Translations under genes and position numbers: made by a program
Notes under the pieces: generated by a model
Database searches by the model: none
What the model saw: only the letters and a program-made list of their open reading frames with translations
What the model was told of the DNA's origin: nothing
Assembly: GCA_017420535.1 (NCBI GenBank)
Contig: JAFOIV010000062.1
Span: 1-64,000 of the forward strand
Origin: Eubacterium sp.
GTDB taxonomy: Bacteria > Bacillota > Clostridia > Lachnospirales > Lachnospiraceae
DNA length: 64,000 bases
Direction: 5' to 3'
Shown: one piece after another, positions 9,138-16,950 of the stretch
Numbering within the stretch: position 1 is the stretch's first letter
Layout: each line of letters opens with the position of its first letter

Positions 9138-10289
9138 ATGTTTATAACAGAAGATATTATCTATGTTGGTGTTAATGATCATGATGTAGATCTTTTTGAA
9201 GGACTTTATGATGTGCCAGAGGGAATGGCATATAATTCCTATATTATTAAAGATGAGAAGATTGCAGTAATGGATACTGTTGATCAGCATTTTGGAGAAG
9301 AATGGCTTTCAAATATAAAGAAAGCATTAGATGGAAAAACTCCTGATTATCTTATAGTTCAGCATATGGAGCCGGATCATTCAGCTAATATTGATGTATT
9401 TGCAAAAGAATATCCAGAGGCTCTTATAGTTGGAAATATGATGACTTTTACAATGATGAAGAAGTTCTTTGGAACTGATTATGCTGATAGAAGGGTCGTT
9501 GTAAAGGATGGAGACAGTCTTTCACTTGGAAATCATGAGTTGAAATTTGTATTTGCGCCTATGGTACACTGGCCAGAGGTTATGATGACTTATGATGTGA
9601 AAGACAAAGCATTTTTCTCAGCAGATGGTTTTGGTAAATTCGGAGCGTTAGATGTTGAAGCAGATTGGGCTTGTGAAGCAAGACGTTATTATTTTGGTAT
9701 TGTAGGTAAGTTTGGAGCGCAGGTACAGGCACTTCTTAAAAAGGCTGCAAGCTTAGATATCCAGGTGATTTGCCCTCTTCATGGACCGGTTCTTACTGAA
9801 AATCTTTCATATTATCTTGATTTATATAATACCTGGTCATCTTATGGAGTAGAAAGTGAAGGAGTATTTATTGCCTATACTTCCGTTTATGGAAATACAA
9901 AGAAGGCCGCCCTTCTTCTTAAGGAAAAGTTAGAAGTCAAGGGATGTCCAAAGGTAGCTATTGCAGATCTTGCCAGAGAAGATATGGCAGAATCAGTTGA
10001 AGATGCATTTAGATATGGAAAGATCGTCCTTGCGACAACTACCTATAATGGAGATATCTTCCCTACTATGAGGGAGTTTATAAATGATCTTACAGAGAGA
10101 GGTTATCAGAATAGAAAGATCGGTATCATTGAAAATGGTACCTGGGCTCCGATGGCGGCTAAGTGTATCAAGACAAGGTTTGAGAACAGCAAGGAGATAG
10201 TATTTGCAGATACAACTGTAACTGTTAATGCAGCTTTAGATGATAAAGCTATTGAGGCGATAAACAGCCTGGCTGATGAAATGGCTTAA
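9138..10289 (+). CDS. Flavodiiron protein (FprA-type A flavoprotein)
   Basis: The protein has 383 residues: an N-terminal metallo-beta-lactamase-like diiron domain (1-245) and a C-terminal flavodoxin domain (about 250-383) with the FMN loop TSVYGNT. The diiron ligand motif HMEPDH (His76, Glu78, Asp80, His81) is intact, as are the VHWPE, SADGFGKFG and LHGPVL segments. Such enzymes reduce O2 to water (or NO to N2O) in the cytoplasm of anaerobes. There is no fused rubredoxin, so an external donor is expected. GGAGG lies 7 nt before the ATG. Confidence 0.93.
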   Translation: MFITEDIIYVGVNDHDVDLFEGLYDVPEGMAYNSYIIKDEKIAVMDTVDQHFGEEWLSNIKKALDGKTPDYLIVQHMEPDHSANIDVFAKEYPEALIVGNMMTFTMMKKFFGTDYADRRVVVKDGDSLSLGNHELKFVFAPMVHWPEVMMTYDVKDKAFFSADGFGKFGALDVEADWACEARRYYFGIVGKFGAQVQALLKKAASLDIQVICPLHGPVLTENLSYYLDLYNTWSSYGVESEGVFIAYTSVYGNTKKAALLLKEKLEVKGCPKVAIADLAREDMAESVEDAFRYGKIVLATTTYNGDIFPTMREFINDLTERGYQNRKIGIIENGTWAPMAAKCIKTRFENSKEIVFADTTVTVNAALDDKAIEAINSLADEMA

Positions 10290-10406
10290 TTACTTCCTTG
10301 ACTTTTCTTTAAAAATATAATTAAATGAACACTGTGATTAATGAAAACCTATTAATTAAGTGGGATTAATATTTTATATAAGAGATTTATTAGGAGGATA
10401 TATAAA

Positions 10407-10757
10407 ATGTCAGATGAAACAAAAGAAAAGATACTTGATAATGCAGTAGATGCATTTGACTCAGATGAAGAAAAAACAGCTGAAGAGTTATATAAAGAAG
10501 GTGCTGTAAAGAAGATAATCACAAAGAAAGAAATAGTTGCTGATATAATTTCAAAATATCCTGGAGCTGCTATCGTACTTGTTCAGGACGGAATGTTCTG
10601 CATTACCTGTGGAGCAGCACAGAGTGAGTCATTAGAAGAAGCTTGCTATGTACATGGTCTTGATCCGGATGCAGTTGAGCTGGATGTTAATGATTATCTT
10701 ACAAGAACCCTTGAGGATGCTTTAAAAGAAGAAGCAGCCAAGGAAGATGCTGAATAA
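10407..10757 (+). CDS. DUF1858 redox-disulfide protein
   Basis: The 116-residue acidic protein has an N-terminal tail of about 35 residues followed by a DUF1858 domain (about 37-100) with its CITCG Cys pair after a GMFCI stretch. The family is named for association with hybrid-cluster proteins and is thought to be redox active. AGGAGG at 10392-10397 sets the start. Its position behind the flavodiiron gene suggests a role in oxygen or NO stress; this is inferred from context. A dyad (TATTAAT, 8 nt, ATTAATA at 10350-10371) lies in its leader. Confidence 0.85.
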   Translation: MSDETKEKILDNAVDAFDSDEEKTAEELYKEGAVKKIITKKEIVADIISKYPGAAIVLVQDGMFCITCGAAQSESLEEACYVHGLDPDAVELDVNDYLTRTLEDALKEEAAKEDAE

Positions 10758-10785
10758 AGTAAATAACTGATATTATTTAAGAAAG

Positions 10786-10821
10786 AGTCCTTACTGGCAT
10801 AAGTCGGTAAGGACTTTTTTT
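10786..10821 (+). terminator. Terminator after the DUF1858 gene
   Basis: AGTCCTTAC (10786-10794) pairs perfectly with GTAAGGACT (10807-10815), followed by T6. Confidence 0.9.
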
Positions 10822-10823
10822 GC

Positions 10824-11021
10824 GTAGGCAACGAGCCAAGGTTCCTACATTGTGCTTGCACAAAATGTAGGAACTTTGGCGACTGCCCGACATCGAGCCG
10901 TCAGGCGAGAGGAAATGTAGGCAACGAGCCAAGGTTCCTACATTGTGCTTGCACAAAATGCAGAAACTTTGGCGACTGCCCGACATCGAGCCGTCAGGCG
11001 AGAGGAAATGTAGGCAACGAG
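10824..11021. repeat. 93-bp tandem repeat with internal hairpins
   Basis: Two full units (10824-10916 and 10917-11009) and the first 12 bases of a third (from 11010). The units differ at two positions. Each holds a long imperfect palindrome (CCAAGGTTCCTACATT against its complement, about 20 bp) and a second small hairpin (GCCCGAC against GTCAGGC). The two changes in unit 2 fall in the right arm and unpair two bases of the long stem. The look is that of a dispersed palindromic element. Open frames inside it are not genes. Confidence 0.9.
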
Positions 11022-11049
11022 TAAGTTCACAGAGTTTTCACTAAAATTA

Positions 11050-11076
11050 TTAGCACTCGCTATTGACGAGTGCTAA
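11050..11076 (+). promoter_or_regulatory. CIRCE element (HrcA operator)
   Basis: Perfect match to the consensus: TTAGCACTC, 9 nt, GAGTGCTAA. It overlaps the promoter at 11063-11091 (TTGACG, 17 bp, TATAAC with an extended TG), so bound HrcA would block transcription of the two Hsp20 genes. Confidence 0.97.
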
Positions 11077-11091
11077 TAATGGTGATATAAC
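11063..11091 (+). promoter_or_regulatory. Heat-shock promoter under CIRCE
   Basis: TTGACG (11063-11068), 17-bp spacer, TATAAC (11086-11091), preceded by TG at 11083-11084. The -35 lies inside the CIRCE element. Confidence 0.8.
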
Positions 11092-11207
11092 ATAGTTACA
11101 AAGTAAATGACAGAACAATATAAAACAATGAAGTGAATAATCAGTCGAATTAATAAGTGGTTAAGACAATGTTACATTTATCAGTATGGTAGAAAGGATG
11201 ATGAGAT

Positions 11208-11558
11208 ATGTATTTAACAACAAGAAGACCCAATATAATGAAAAGTGATGTAAGAGAAAGACAGGAGGATTACTTATTAGATATCGATCTTCCTGGATGC
11301 AACAAAGAAGATGTAAAGATATATCTGGAGGATGGTTATCTGGTAGTTACAGCTGAGATTAATAAAAAGACAGAGGAAGATAAAGGTAAACTGGTAAGAT
11401 CTGAAAGATATAGCGGCAAATATCAGAGAAGCTGGTATGTAGGAGATAAGATTTTTACTGAAGATATTTCAGCATCATATAAAAATGGTGTTCTTACAAT
11501 TGTAGTACCAAAGCAGTCAAAGAGGACACCTGAGAAAGCAACAATTTCCATTAATTAA
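11208..11558 (+). CDS. Hsp20/alpha-crystallin small heat-shock protein
   Basis: This 116-residue chaperone consists almost only of the alpha-crystallin domain. It shows the DIDLPGCNKEDVKIYLEDGYL beginning typical of Hsp20 and the GVLTIVVPK ending, with a short tail ending in ISIN (I-x-I motif). Small heat-shock proteins hold unfolding proteins in the cytoplasm. AGAAAGGATG gives the ribosome-binding site. CIRCE control indicates HrcA regulation. It is shorter than its neighbour at 11621, with which it probably forms an operon. Confidence 0.93.
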   Translation: MYLTTRRPNIMKSDVRERQEDYLLDIDLPGCNKEDVKIYLEDGYLVVTAEINKKTEEDKGKLVRSERYSGKYQRSWYVGDKIFTEDISASYKNGVLTIVVPKQSKRTPEKATISIN

Positions 11559-11620
11559 TTTATTTAAGTAATAAATCGCAAAAATGCGATGTAGATATAA
11601 TTAGAAAAGGAGTGATCTTT

Positions 11621-12064
11621 ATGTATAGCCCAAGTATATTTAATGATAATTTTGTAGATGATCTATTTGAAGAAGTATTAGGCTTCCCATTTAATTTTGG
11701 AAAGAAGGGTGATATTCCCGCAGGAAGAATGATCACAGATGTCCACGAATTCGATGATAAATATGTACTGGAGATGGAACTTCCCGGATATGATAAAAAT
11801 GATGTTAAGATCGAATTAGAAGATGGATATTTAAAGATTGAAGCGGAGCATAAGGAAGATACAGAAAATAAAGATGCAGCTGGAAAGATCATCCGTAAAG
11901 AAAGATTCACCGGTAAGTGCGAAAGAAAGTTCTATATCGGAAAAGAAGTAAAGGGTGATGATATAAACGCAGAGTTTAAAGATGGTATCTTAAAGATAGG
12001 TGTTCCAAAGGTTGCGGAACAGCCGAAGGTAGAAAAGAAGAATTACATTGAAATAGATGGATAA
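11621..12064 (+). CDS. Hsp20/alpha-crystallin small heat-shock protein
   Basis: Second Hsp20, 147 residues. The start at 11621 is favoured by AAGGAG at 11607-11612; a GTG at 11612 lies inside that site. An N-terminal arm of about 35 residues (MYSPSIFNDNF) precedes the alpha-crystallin domain, which has ELPGYDKNDVKIELEDGYL and GILKIGVPK motifs and ends in YIEIDG. A small hairpin (ATCGCA/TGCGAT at 11575-11590) lies between the two Hsp20 genes. A perfect terminator follows. Confidence 0.93.
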   Translation: MYSPSIFNDNFVDDLFEEVLGFPFNFGKKGDIPAGRMITDVHEFDDKYVLEMELPGYDKNDVKIELEDGYLKIEAEHKEDTENKDAAGKIIRKERFTGKCERKFYIGKEVKGDDINAEFKDGILKIGVPKVAEQPKVEKKNYIEIDG

Positions 12065-12080
12065 TAATTTACCTCCCCTT

Positions 12081-12117
12081 AAGGAGCTGTAGGATTTTTC
12101 TTACAGCTCCTTTTTAT
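12081..12117 (+). terminator. Terminator after the Hsp20 pair
   Basis: AAGGAGCTGTA (12081-12091) pairs with TACAGCTCCTT (12102-12112), followed by TTTTATTT. Confidence 0.92.
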
Positions 12118-12137
12118 TTCAAAAATATTTTTTTTGA

Positions 12138-12173
12138 TGCAACCTTTCGAGTCATATATTACTCTAATATAAT
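12138..12173 (+). promoter_or_regulatory. Promoter region of the ECF sigma operon
   Basis: TGCAACCTTT (12138-12147) resembles an ECF-type -35 (AAC core), with ACTCTA about 13 bp on as a possible -10; this would fit self-activation by the sigma factor downstream. A TATAAT at 12168-12173 could serve a sigma-A promoter. Neither is certain. Confidence 0.45.
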
Positions 12174-12200
12174 GTAACGACTAAAAAGGAAAGAAATAAT

Positions 12201-12671
12201 ATGAACAAAGAAGAATTTGCTCAAATAGTAATGGACTCAAAAGACAGTCTGTTCAGAGTCAGCTTTTCAATTCTAGGAAATGAGACTGATTGTGAGGATG
12301 CTGTTGAGGAAGCGATTACTCTAGCATTTACAAAATTAAATACATTAAAGCAGGAAAAATATGCGAAGACCTGGTTGATTAAAATCCTTATAAGAGAATG
12401 CTACAAAGTACTGAGACATAAGAAAAGAGCAGTTCTTTCAGATGGAGAAATGGATGAGCTTTTTGAATTTGAAAATTATGAAGAAAAGGCAGAATTTTAT
12501 GAACTATATGCTGCTCTTGATAAGCTTTCAAAAGAAGAGCGTACAGTTGTAACTCTCTTTTATTTTGAAGAATATTCAATTAAAGAGATAGCAGGAATTA
12601 CAAGATCCACCACAGGAACTGTTAAGAGCAGGCTTTCACGAGCCAGAAAACATTTGAAGAACTTACTATAA
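12201..12671 (+). CDS. ECF-type RNA polymerase sigma factor
   Basis: The 156-residue sigma-70 family protein has region 2 (about 5-75, including the DCEDAVEEA and TWLIKILIRECYK stretches) and region 4 (about 103-154, SIKEIAGITRSTTGTVKSRLSRARKHL helix-turn-helix), with nothing between them, as in ECF factors. GGAAAG precedes the ATG. The next gene encodes a membrane protein with a cytoplasmic N-terminus that is probably its anti-sigma factor. Confidence 0.92.
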   Translation: MNKEEFAQIVMDSKDSLFRVSFSILGNETDCEDAVEEAITLAFTKLNTLKQEKYAKTWLIKILIRECYKVLRHKKRAVLSDGEMDELFEFENYEEKAEFYELYAALDKLSKEERTVVTLFYFEEYSIKEIAGITRSTTGTVKSRLSRARKHLKNLL

Positions 12672-12704
12672 GGGCATTCATATAAAAAGAAAGGATGAAT
12701 AAAT

Positions 12705-13925
12705 ATGGAAAGAAAATATCCACCAACCCCTAAAAAATTCGAAGACCATATTAATAGAATGGTAAATAATGAACTCGCAAAAAATGATAATAAAAACAGG
12801 TTTTATTTATTAAGACCTGCAGTAGCTATGGCGGCAATGCTGGCATTAATAGTTGCGACACCGGTACTCGCAAAGAATATTTCTTACATTAAAGATTACT
12901 TAAATGACAGAGGAGAGGATGTTTCAACTGAGGGAATTGTTTATTATGATGAGGATAGTAAGAAGAATACAGTTATAGAACATGTAACAGATTATAGTGA
13001 CATTTATAATTCTCTTTCTGAAATGGAAAAGAAAAATCTTAACGAATATAGAAAGTATTATGATAATACAGGCTGCCCGGATTATATTGATTATACTTCA
13101 GAACAGGTGGATGAAATTATCTGTTCTAAATGGGCTAAGGAGCCAGTGCTTATTTTTGATGAGGTATATATGGATGGTACAACATTGTACTATTCAGCAC
13201 ATTTATCAAAAGAATATGAAAATATATCTTTAGATACTACAGACCATGCTTTTGTAAATGGACTTGATTGTTATAACGATGAATTTGCCAAGGTTGACGA
13301 AGAAGGTCATTATGTAGGCACTATAGATCTTAGTTTAATTATGTCAGATGATGAGCATCATAATGATGGAGAGGAAATTAAAAATTATAATAATGCCGAG
13401 GGAGAACTGGCTATCTTAATGGAGTTTTATAAAGTGGATGGTGATGAGCGTTTATTAGTTTCATTTTATGATGGAGACTGGAAAAGTTCTCTTAAAACAG
13501 TTGAGCTCGCTCAGATTGACAAGTCATTAGAGGATTATGGAAATGTTCATATTGATAAAGTGATCAGTGCTCCATCCAAAACTACTATAAAATTCACATA
13601 TACAATTGATGCAGAAAAACTTGAGGCTATATGTGATAAGTATGATTTTTATGATATAGATGAAATCTTTGAAAATTACAGGCTTAGTTGTGATAATGGA
13701 GATCTAACCAACACATATTATTATAGTAATATAGAAAAAACAGATGGAAAGTATAAGATAGAATGTAAGCTTGAACTAAAGACTGAAGCTGGAATGAAGG
13801 ATCTGAAGGAGAATAAGTCATTAGTAATTACTCCATATTCTGCAAAACACACACGATCAGGAAATGTTATAGAAGGAACAGAAAAACTGGTGGAAGAATT
13901 ATCTTTTTCTATAGAACTGCAATAA
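12705..13925 (+). CDS. DUF4179-like membrane protein, probable anti-sigma factor
   Basis: The protein has 406 residues. A cytoplasmic N-terminus of about 37 residues precedes a single membrane span (about 40-60, ending PVLAKNIS) and a large outer domain rich in Asp, Glu and Tyr. This topology and a position 33 bp behind an ECF sigma gene match DUF4179 anti-sigma proteins of Clostridia. It would hold the sigma factor at the membrane until an outer signal arrives. The signal is unknown. Confidence 0.75.
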   Translation: MERKYPPTPKKFEDHINRMVNNELAKNDNKNRFYLLRPAVAMAAMLALIVATPVLAKNISYIKDYLNDRGEDVSTEGIVYYDEDSKKNTVIEHVTDYSDIYNSLSEMEKKNLNEYRKYYDNTGCPDYIDYTSEQVDEIICSKWAKEPVLIFDEVYMDGTTLYYSAHLSKEYENISLDTTDHAFVNGLDCYNDEFAKVDEEGHYVGTIDLSLIMSDDEHHNDGEEIKNYNNAEGELAILMEFYKVDGDERLLVSFYDGDWKSSLKTVELAQIDKSLEDYGNVHIDKVISAPSKTTIKFTYTIDAEKLEAICDKYDFYDIDEIFENYRLSCDNGDLTNTYYYSNIEKTDGKYKIECKLELKTEAGMKDLKENKSLVITPYSAKHTRSGNVIEGTEKLVEELSFSIELQ

Positions 13926-13941
13926 AAAGAGGATTTATATT

Positions 13942-14931
13942 ATGAATAAAAATATTAAAAAAATCGCAGCCGTATTGACTGCAGGTTTAATCTTAACAGG
14001 ATGTAATAAAAATACAGCGATAAATGGTAATAAGTCAGAAGCAGAAAGCCCGATAGATACTAAAGAAATCATACAGGCTGCTGAATGGAACAATGAAGTA
14101 ATAGATAAGACAATAGGTGAAAATGAAGAAAAGATCATAATAAAGGCAAAAGTAAATATTTTAAGTGATGATATATATGAAGGAAGTATCAAAAAAGAAT
14201 TTCCGACAGTTGAAATGATCGAAAATGAATTATGCGATGGAAAGAAGATGGAAGATGTCAGTGATGTGTATAATTCTGATTTAGAAGATGGAGATGAAGC
14301 TGGAAAATTCTATGAAATCTATTATAAAGAAAGCGACATACTCGATCGCACTTATTCATACGATGATAATGCAGGAGAATATGGCCTGTTTGAATATGAC
14401 AGTTTTCATTTTTATAATTGGGATTCTCCAGCAAGCTTTACTGATGCAAAAAGAGATGACGAGTTGATCTTGTGTGAAGATACACTGGCCGCACTTAATA
14501 TGAATGTAAAGGCGAAAGATTCATATGACGGAAAGAAGAGAAACTGCACTTATAAAATCGTTAATTTTTATAATACATTAGAAAATATCCCTGTTGTTCG
14601 TAAAGAAACAGGAATGGAATTAACAACTGTAAAAATGGTTGATTCACAGATTGTAAATATAAGATTTGCACCGGAATATGAATTTGTTTCGGATAAAAAG
14701 AAGGTGGATCAGATTATAAACCCAGAAAGTCTTATGAAAATAGTAGAAAAGGACTTTTGGGATGGAAAGCTGACAGGGTATCCGGATGCGATTGATAAGA
14801 TCACACTTTGCTATATGGAAAATGAAGAAAACTATGTTATTCCTGTATGGGCATTTAGCATCTACTGGGGATATACGGATAATGTTGTTTATGTTTATGA
14901 TGCTGTTAATGGAAATCTGATAATTAATTAA
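13942..14931 (+). CDS. Lipoprotein of unknown function in the ECF operon
   Basis: The 329-residue protein carries a lipoprotein signal ending LTGC (Cys near residue 22). The mature part is acidic and shows no motif I can name; WAFSIYWGY and VYVYDAVNG near the C-terminus recall two-domain lipoproteins often found beside ECF/DUF4179 pairs. GAGG lies 8 nt before the ATG, and the gene follows the DUF4179 gene by 16 bp, so it is part of the same operon. It may be a target or sensor of the sigma system. Confidence 0.7.
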   Translation: MNKNIKKIAAVLTAGLILTGCNKNTAINGNKSEAESPIDTKEIIQAAEWNNEVIDKTIGENEEKIIIKAKVNILSDDIYEGSIKKEFPTVEMIENELCDGKKMEDVSDVYNSDLEDGDEAGKFYEIYYKESDILDRTYSYDDNAGEYGLFEYDSFHFYNWDSPASFTDAKRDDELILCEDTLAALNMNVKAKDSYDGKKRNCTYKIVNFYNTLENIPVVRKETGMELTTVKMVDSQIVNIRFAPEYEFVSDKKKVDQIINPESLMKIVEKDFWDGKLTGYPDAIDKITLCYMENEENYVIPVWAFSIYWGYTDNVVYVYDAVNGNLIIN

Positions 14932-14949
14932 ATTAAAAAAGCAGTTAAT

Positions 14950-14982
14950 AAAAGGGTGTGTGAAAACATGCCCTTTTTTTTG
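14950..14982 (+). terminator. Terminator after the ECF operon
   Basis: AAAAGGGTGTG pairs with CATGCCCTTTT (two G-U pairs) over a 6-nt loop and runs into T8. Confidence 0.85.
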
Positions 14983-15060
14983 TTTGCGCGCCATGGGCGC
15001 GTACTAATGGGAGATTTTATAGATTTATTCGAATGTTTAAATCTTAATATTTATAAGAGA

Positions 15061-15120
15061 TTAAACGTTTATATATTGCGAAAGAAAGTTGTTGACAATG
15101 TTGATGCTTTGGGGTATTCT
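15061..15120 (+). promoter_or_regulatory. Promoter of the secreted-peptide locus, with operator-like site
   Basis: TTGACA (15092-15097), 17 bp, TATTCT (15115-15120). TTAAACGTTTAT at 15061-15072 matches the maltodextrin operators at 11 of 12 positions and lies 20 bp upstream of the -35. The open frame across 14956-15153 overlaps a terminator and this promoter and is not called. Confidence 0.6.
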
Positions 15121-15250
15121 TTTCATGAAGAGGTAAAGAAATGCAGAATGTGAACAGGGGATGTTTCCAGGGGGAAATTTCCAGATATTTTAAAGATAAT
15201 TTTATAGTCGTTGATATAAATCTAGATTATTTCTAGTTTTATATAAAAAA

Positions 15251-15280
15251 GCTCTAAGTATGTCGCGAAATACTTAGAGC
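15251..15280 (-). terminator. Hairpin in peptide-gene leader, terminator-like on the minus strand
   Basis: GCTCTAAGTAT (15251-15261) pairs perfectly with ATACTTAGAGC (15270-15280). A runs flank both sides, so only minus-strand transcripts would see a T tract. No minus-strand gene is nearby. On the plus strand it would be a stable leader stem. The remaining bases of 14983-15376 show no gene. Confidence 0.6.
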
Positions 15281-15376
15281 AAAAAAAATAATGTTAAGCA
15301 CATAGTTAGTAAAGTGCTCGAGTTAAATTATATAGCTTTTCTAACTATGTGTAAAGGAAAGAAGAGGCATAAGTTT

Positions 15377-15706
15377 ATGCAAATCAAGAAATTTGTAACA
15401 GGTATTTTGCTTGCAGCATTAATTATTACTGCATCAAAAACAACAGAAGGAATGACTCATTTTTATGCGCAGTCTGGAAGTGATTGGTCAGAGGTATGGA
15501 CCGAAGCTAATACAACTAAGAATAGAAAAACAGAGACAACGGATTACGGTTTAAAAAAGGGAAAATATGTGAAGAAGGTGGAGGTTTTTCTTAGAGAAGG
15601 TGACACCTATTTACATAAAGAGACGGATGATGGTTTTGTGAGAGTATCGAAGGGGAATAATATTCTATATACCGCATATGGATGGTGGAGTTGGATATAT
15701 AGGTAA
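15377..15706 (+). CDS. Small secreted peptide, possible bacteriocin
   Basis: The start at 15377 is preferred (AGAGG at 15363-15367) over an upstream in-frame ATG at 15314. The 109-residue product has a Sec signal peptide (MQIKKFVTGILLAALIITA, cleavage probably near FYAQS), leaving about 78 residues: charged, Lys-rich, without Cys, and ending in a tryptophan cluster YGWWSWIYR. Secretion plus the adjoining permease pair and ABC ATPase recalls lactococcin-972-type loci in gene order. I see only a faint sequence likeness (KKGKYVKKV), so the bacteriocin reading is inference. A hairpin separates it from the transporter genes. Confidence 0.65.
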   Translation: MQIKKFVTGILLAALIITASKTTEGMTHFYAQSGSDWSEVWTEANTTKNRKTETTDYGLKKGKYVKKVEVFLREGDTYLHKETDDGFVRVSKGNNILYTAYGWWSWIYR

Positions 15707-15714
15707 ATAATATA

Positions 15715-15757
15715 AACCAGCTGTGACAATTAGAGAATTGTTGCAGTTGGTTTTATT
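15715..15757 (+). terminator. Hairpin between peptide gene and ABC genes
   Basis: AACCA, CTG and ACAATT pair in order with AATTGT, CAG and TGGTT, forming a long imperfect stem (15715-15752) followed by TTATTG. Likely a partial terminator that lets the peptide be made in excess over the transporter. Confidence 0.7.
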
Positions 15758-15780
15758 GTAAAAAAAATAAAGAGGGAAAA

Positions 15781-16935
15781 ATGAATATAAATAAATGTTT
15801 TAAATTTGCCTTGATATCTATAAGGAAGGACTTGTTTTCCAGTATTTTCAAAATAATTCAGATAACAGTAGCTTTTATTATATTGGCATATATCATCAAA
15901 GAATTAGGGTTGCAACGAAAAGCTTTGAATTTGATCAATGGTGTAATGGATAATAAGGAAATATACATTTTAAGAGAGGAATCATTCGGTGCAGAAGATA
16001 ATCCTTTTAACGATAACAGAAGAGAAGATGCTGAGCAGCTGCTTAATATGATTTTAAATCAAAAAATATCTGTTATTCAGAATGAGAGGCAGATTCATAC
16101 AGAGGAAAATGAGTATATATCGTTGGTGGGAGTGACGGCAGATTTTTTTAATGATTATGATATAAGTGTTGATTTATCCAAAGAAGAAATAGATGAGTAT
16201 TTTAGTAATGAAAAAATTAAAATATGTGATATGAAAGGAAGTACAATTCCTGTAATAGCAGGCGCAGATCTGAAAAAAAATCATAAAATAGGAGATGTTT
16301 TAGAAGATTACGAGATAAACTATAAAATAATAGGATTTGCAAAAAAAGACAGTGCATATATAATGCCTTTTCAAGATTACTATACACAAACAGTTGATGA
16401 TTGTATTATTTATCCTTATTTTTTTGATTTAAATGATGACAGGGCAATAAATACTCTATTTTATTCTTGCTTCTTTAAGGGGAGTTCATATAGAGAAATA
16501 GAGAAAATTATAGATTTTAATAACGAAAAGCACCTATTTAATCTGAGTATAAAAAACTATAGCCAACAATTAAAGAATACGAAAATAACTTATGCTAATA
16601 ATATGGCTCTTTATGGTTTCTTTGGAGTGGCTCTTTTAATATTTTCTCTAATAGGGATGACAAGTACCATGCTAAATAGAATAATTGATAATCTCTTTGA
16701 ATATAGTGTAAATCTTTTGTGTGGTGCCACAATGAAAGATATTTACAGAAGAGTAACGTTTGAATTTTTAATTATTTTTGTTCTGGGTGTAGCAGTAACA
16801 GGTGCAGTATATAAGTTTAGTATTTCTTCACTCATCGTTGCAATGATTGCGATGCTGTGCTATCTCGCAATGAGATTATATTTGAGTAAGATGATTAAAT
16901 TTGAAACCTTAGTTGAAAATATGTCAAAGGAATAG
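15781..16935 (+). CDS. FtsX/MacB-like ABC permease subunit 1
   Basis: The 384-residue membrane protein has one N-terminal span (about 20-42), an outer domain of about 220 residues and three C-terminal spans (about 278-300, 325-345, 350-365). This 1+3 topology is that of FtsX/MacB-type permeases. AGAGGG precedes the ATG. The next gene has the same plan, and an LolD/MacB-type ATPase follows, so the three probably form one transporter. Sequence similarity is not obvious by eye; the call rests on topology and neighbours. Likely roles are peptide export or self-protection. Confidence 0.7.
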   Translation: MNINKCFKFALISIRKDLFSSIFKIIQITVAFIILAYIIKELGLQRKALNLINGVMDNKEIYILREESFGAEDNPFNDNRREDAEQLLNMILNQKISVIQNERQIHTEENEYISLVGVTADFFNDYDISVDLSKEEIDEYFSNEKIKICDMKGSTIPVIAGADLKKNHKIGDVLEDYEINYKIIGFAKKDSAYIMPFQDYYTQTVDDCIIYPYFFDLNDDRAINTLFYSCFFKGSSYREIEKIIDFNNEKHLFNLSIKNYSQQLKNTKITYANNMALYGFFGVALLIFSLIGMTSTMLNRIIDNLFEYSVNLLCGATMKDIYRRVTFEFLIIFVLGVAVTGAVYKFSISSLIVAMIAMLCYLAMRLYLSKMIKFETLVENMSKE

Positions 16936-16950
16936 TTTGAAAGGTTATAA

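Noticed and set aside
10777..10986. Minus-strand ORF of 69 codons with repeated peptide
   Set aside because: It is a by-product of the 93-bp tandem repeat and terminator; no ribosome-binding site.
10824..11021. CRISPR-like repeat array
   Set aside because: The 93-bp units abut each other with no unique spacers.
14956..15153. ORF of 65 codons
   Set aside because: It overlaps the ECF operon terminator and the next promoter and has no ribosome-binding site.
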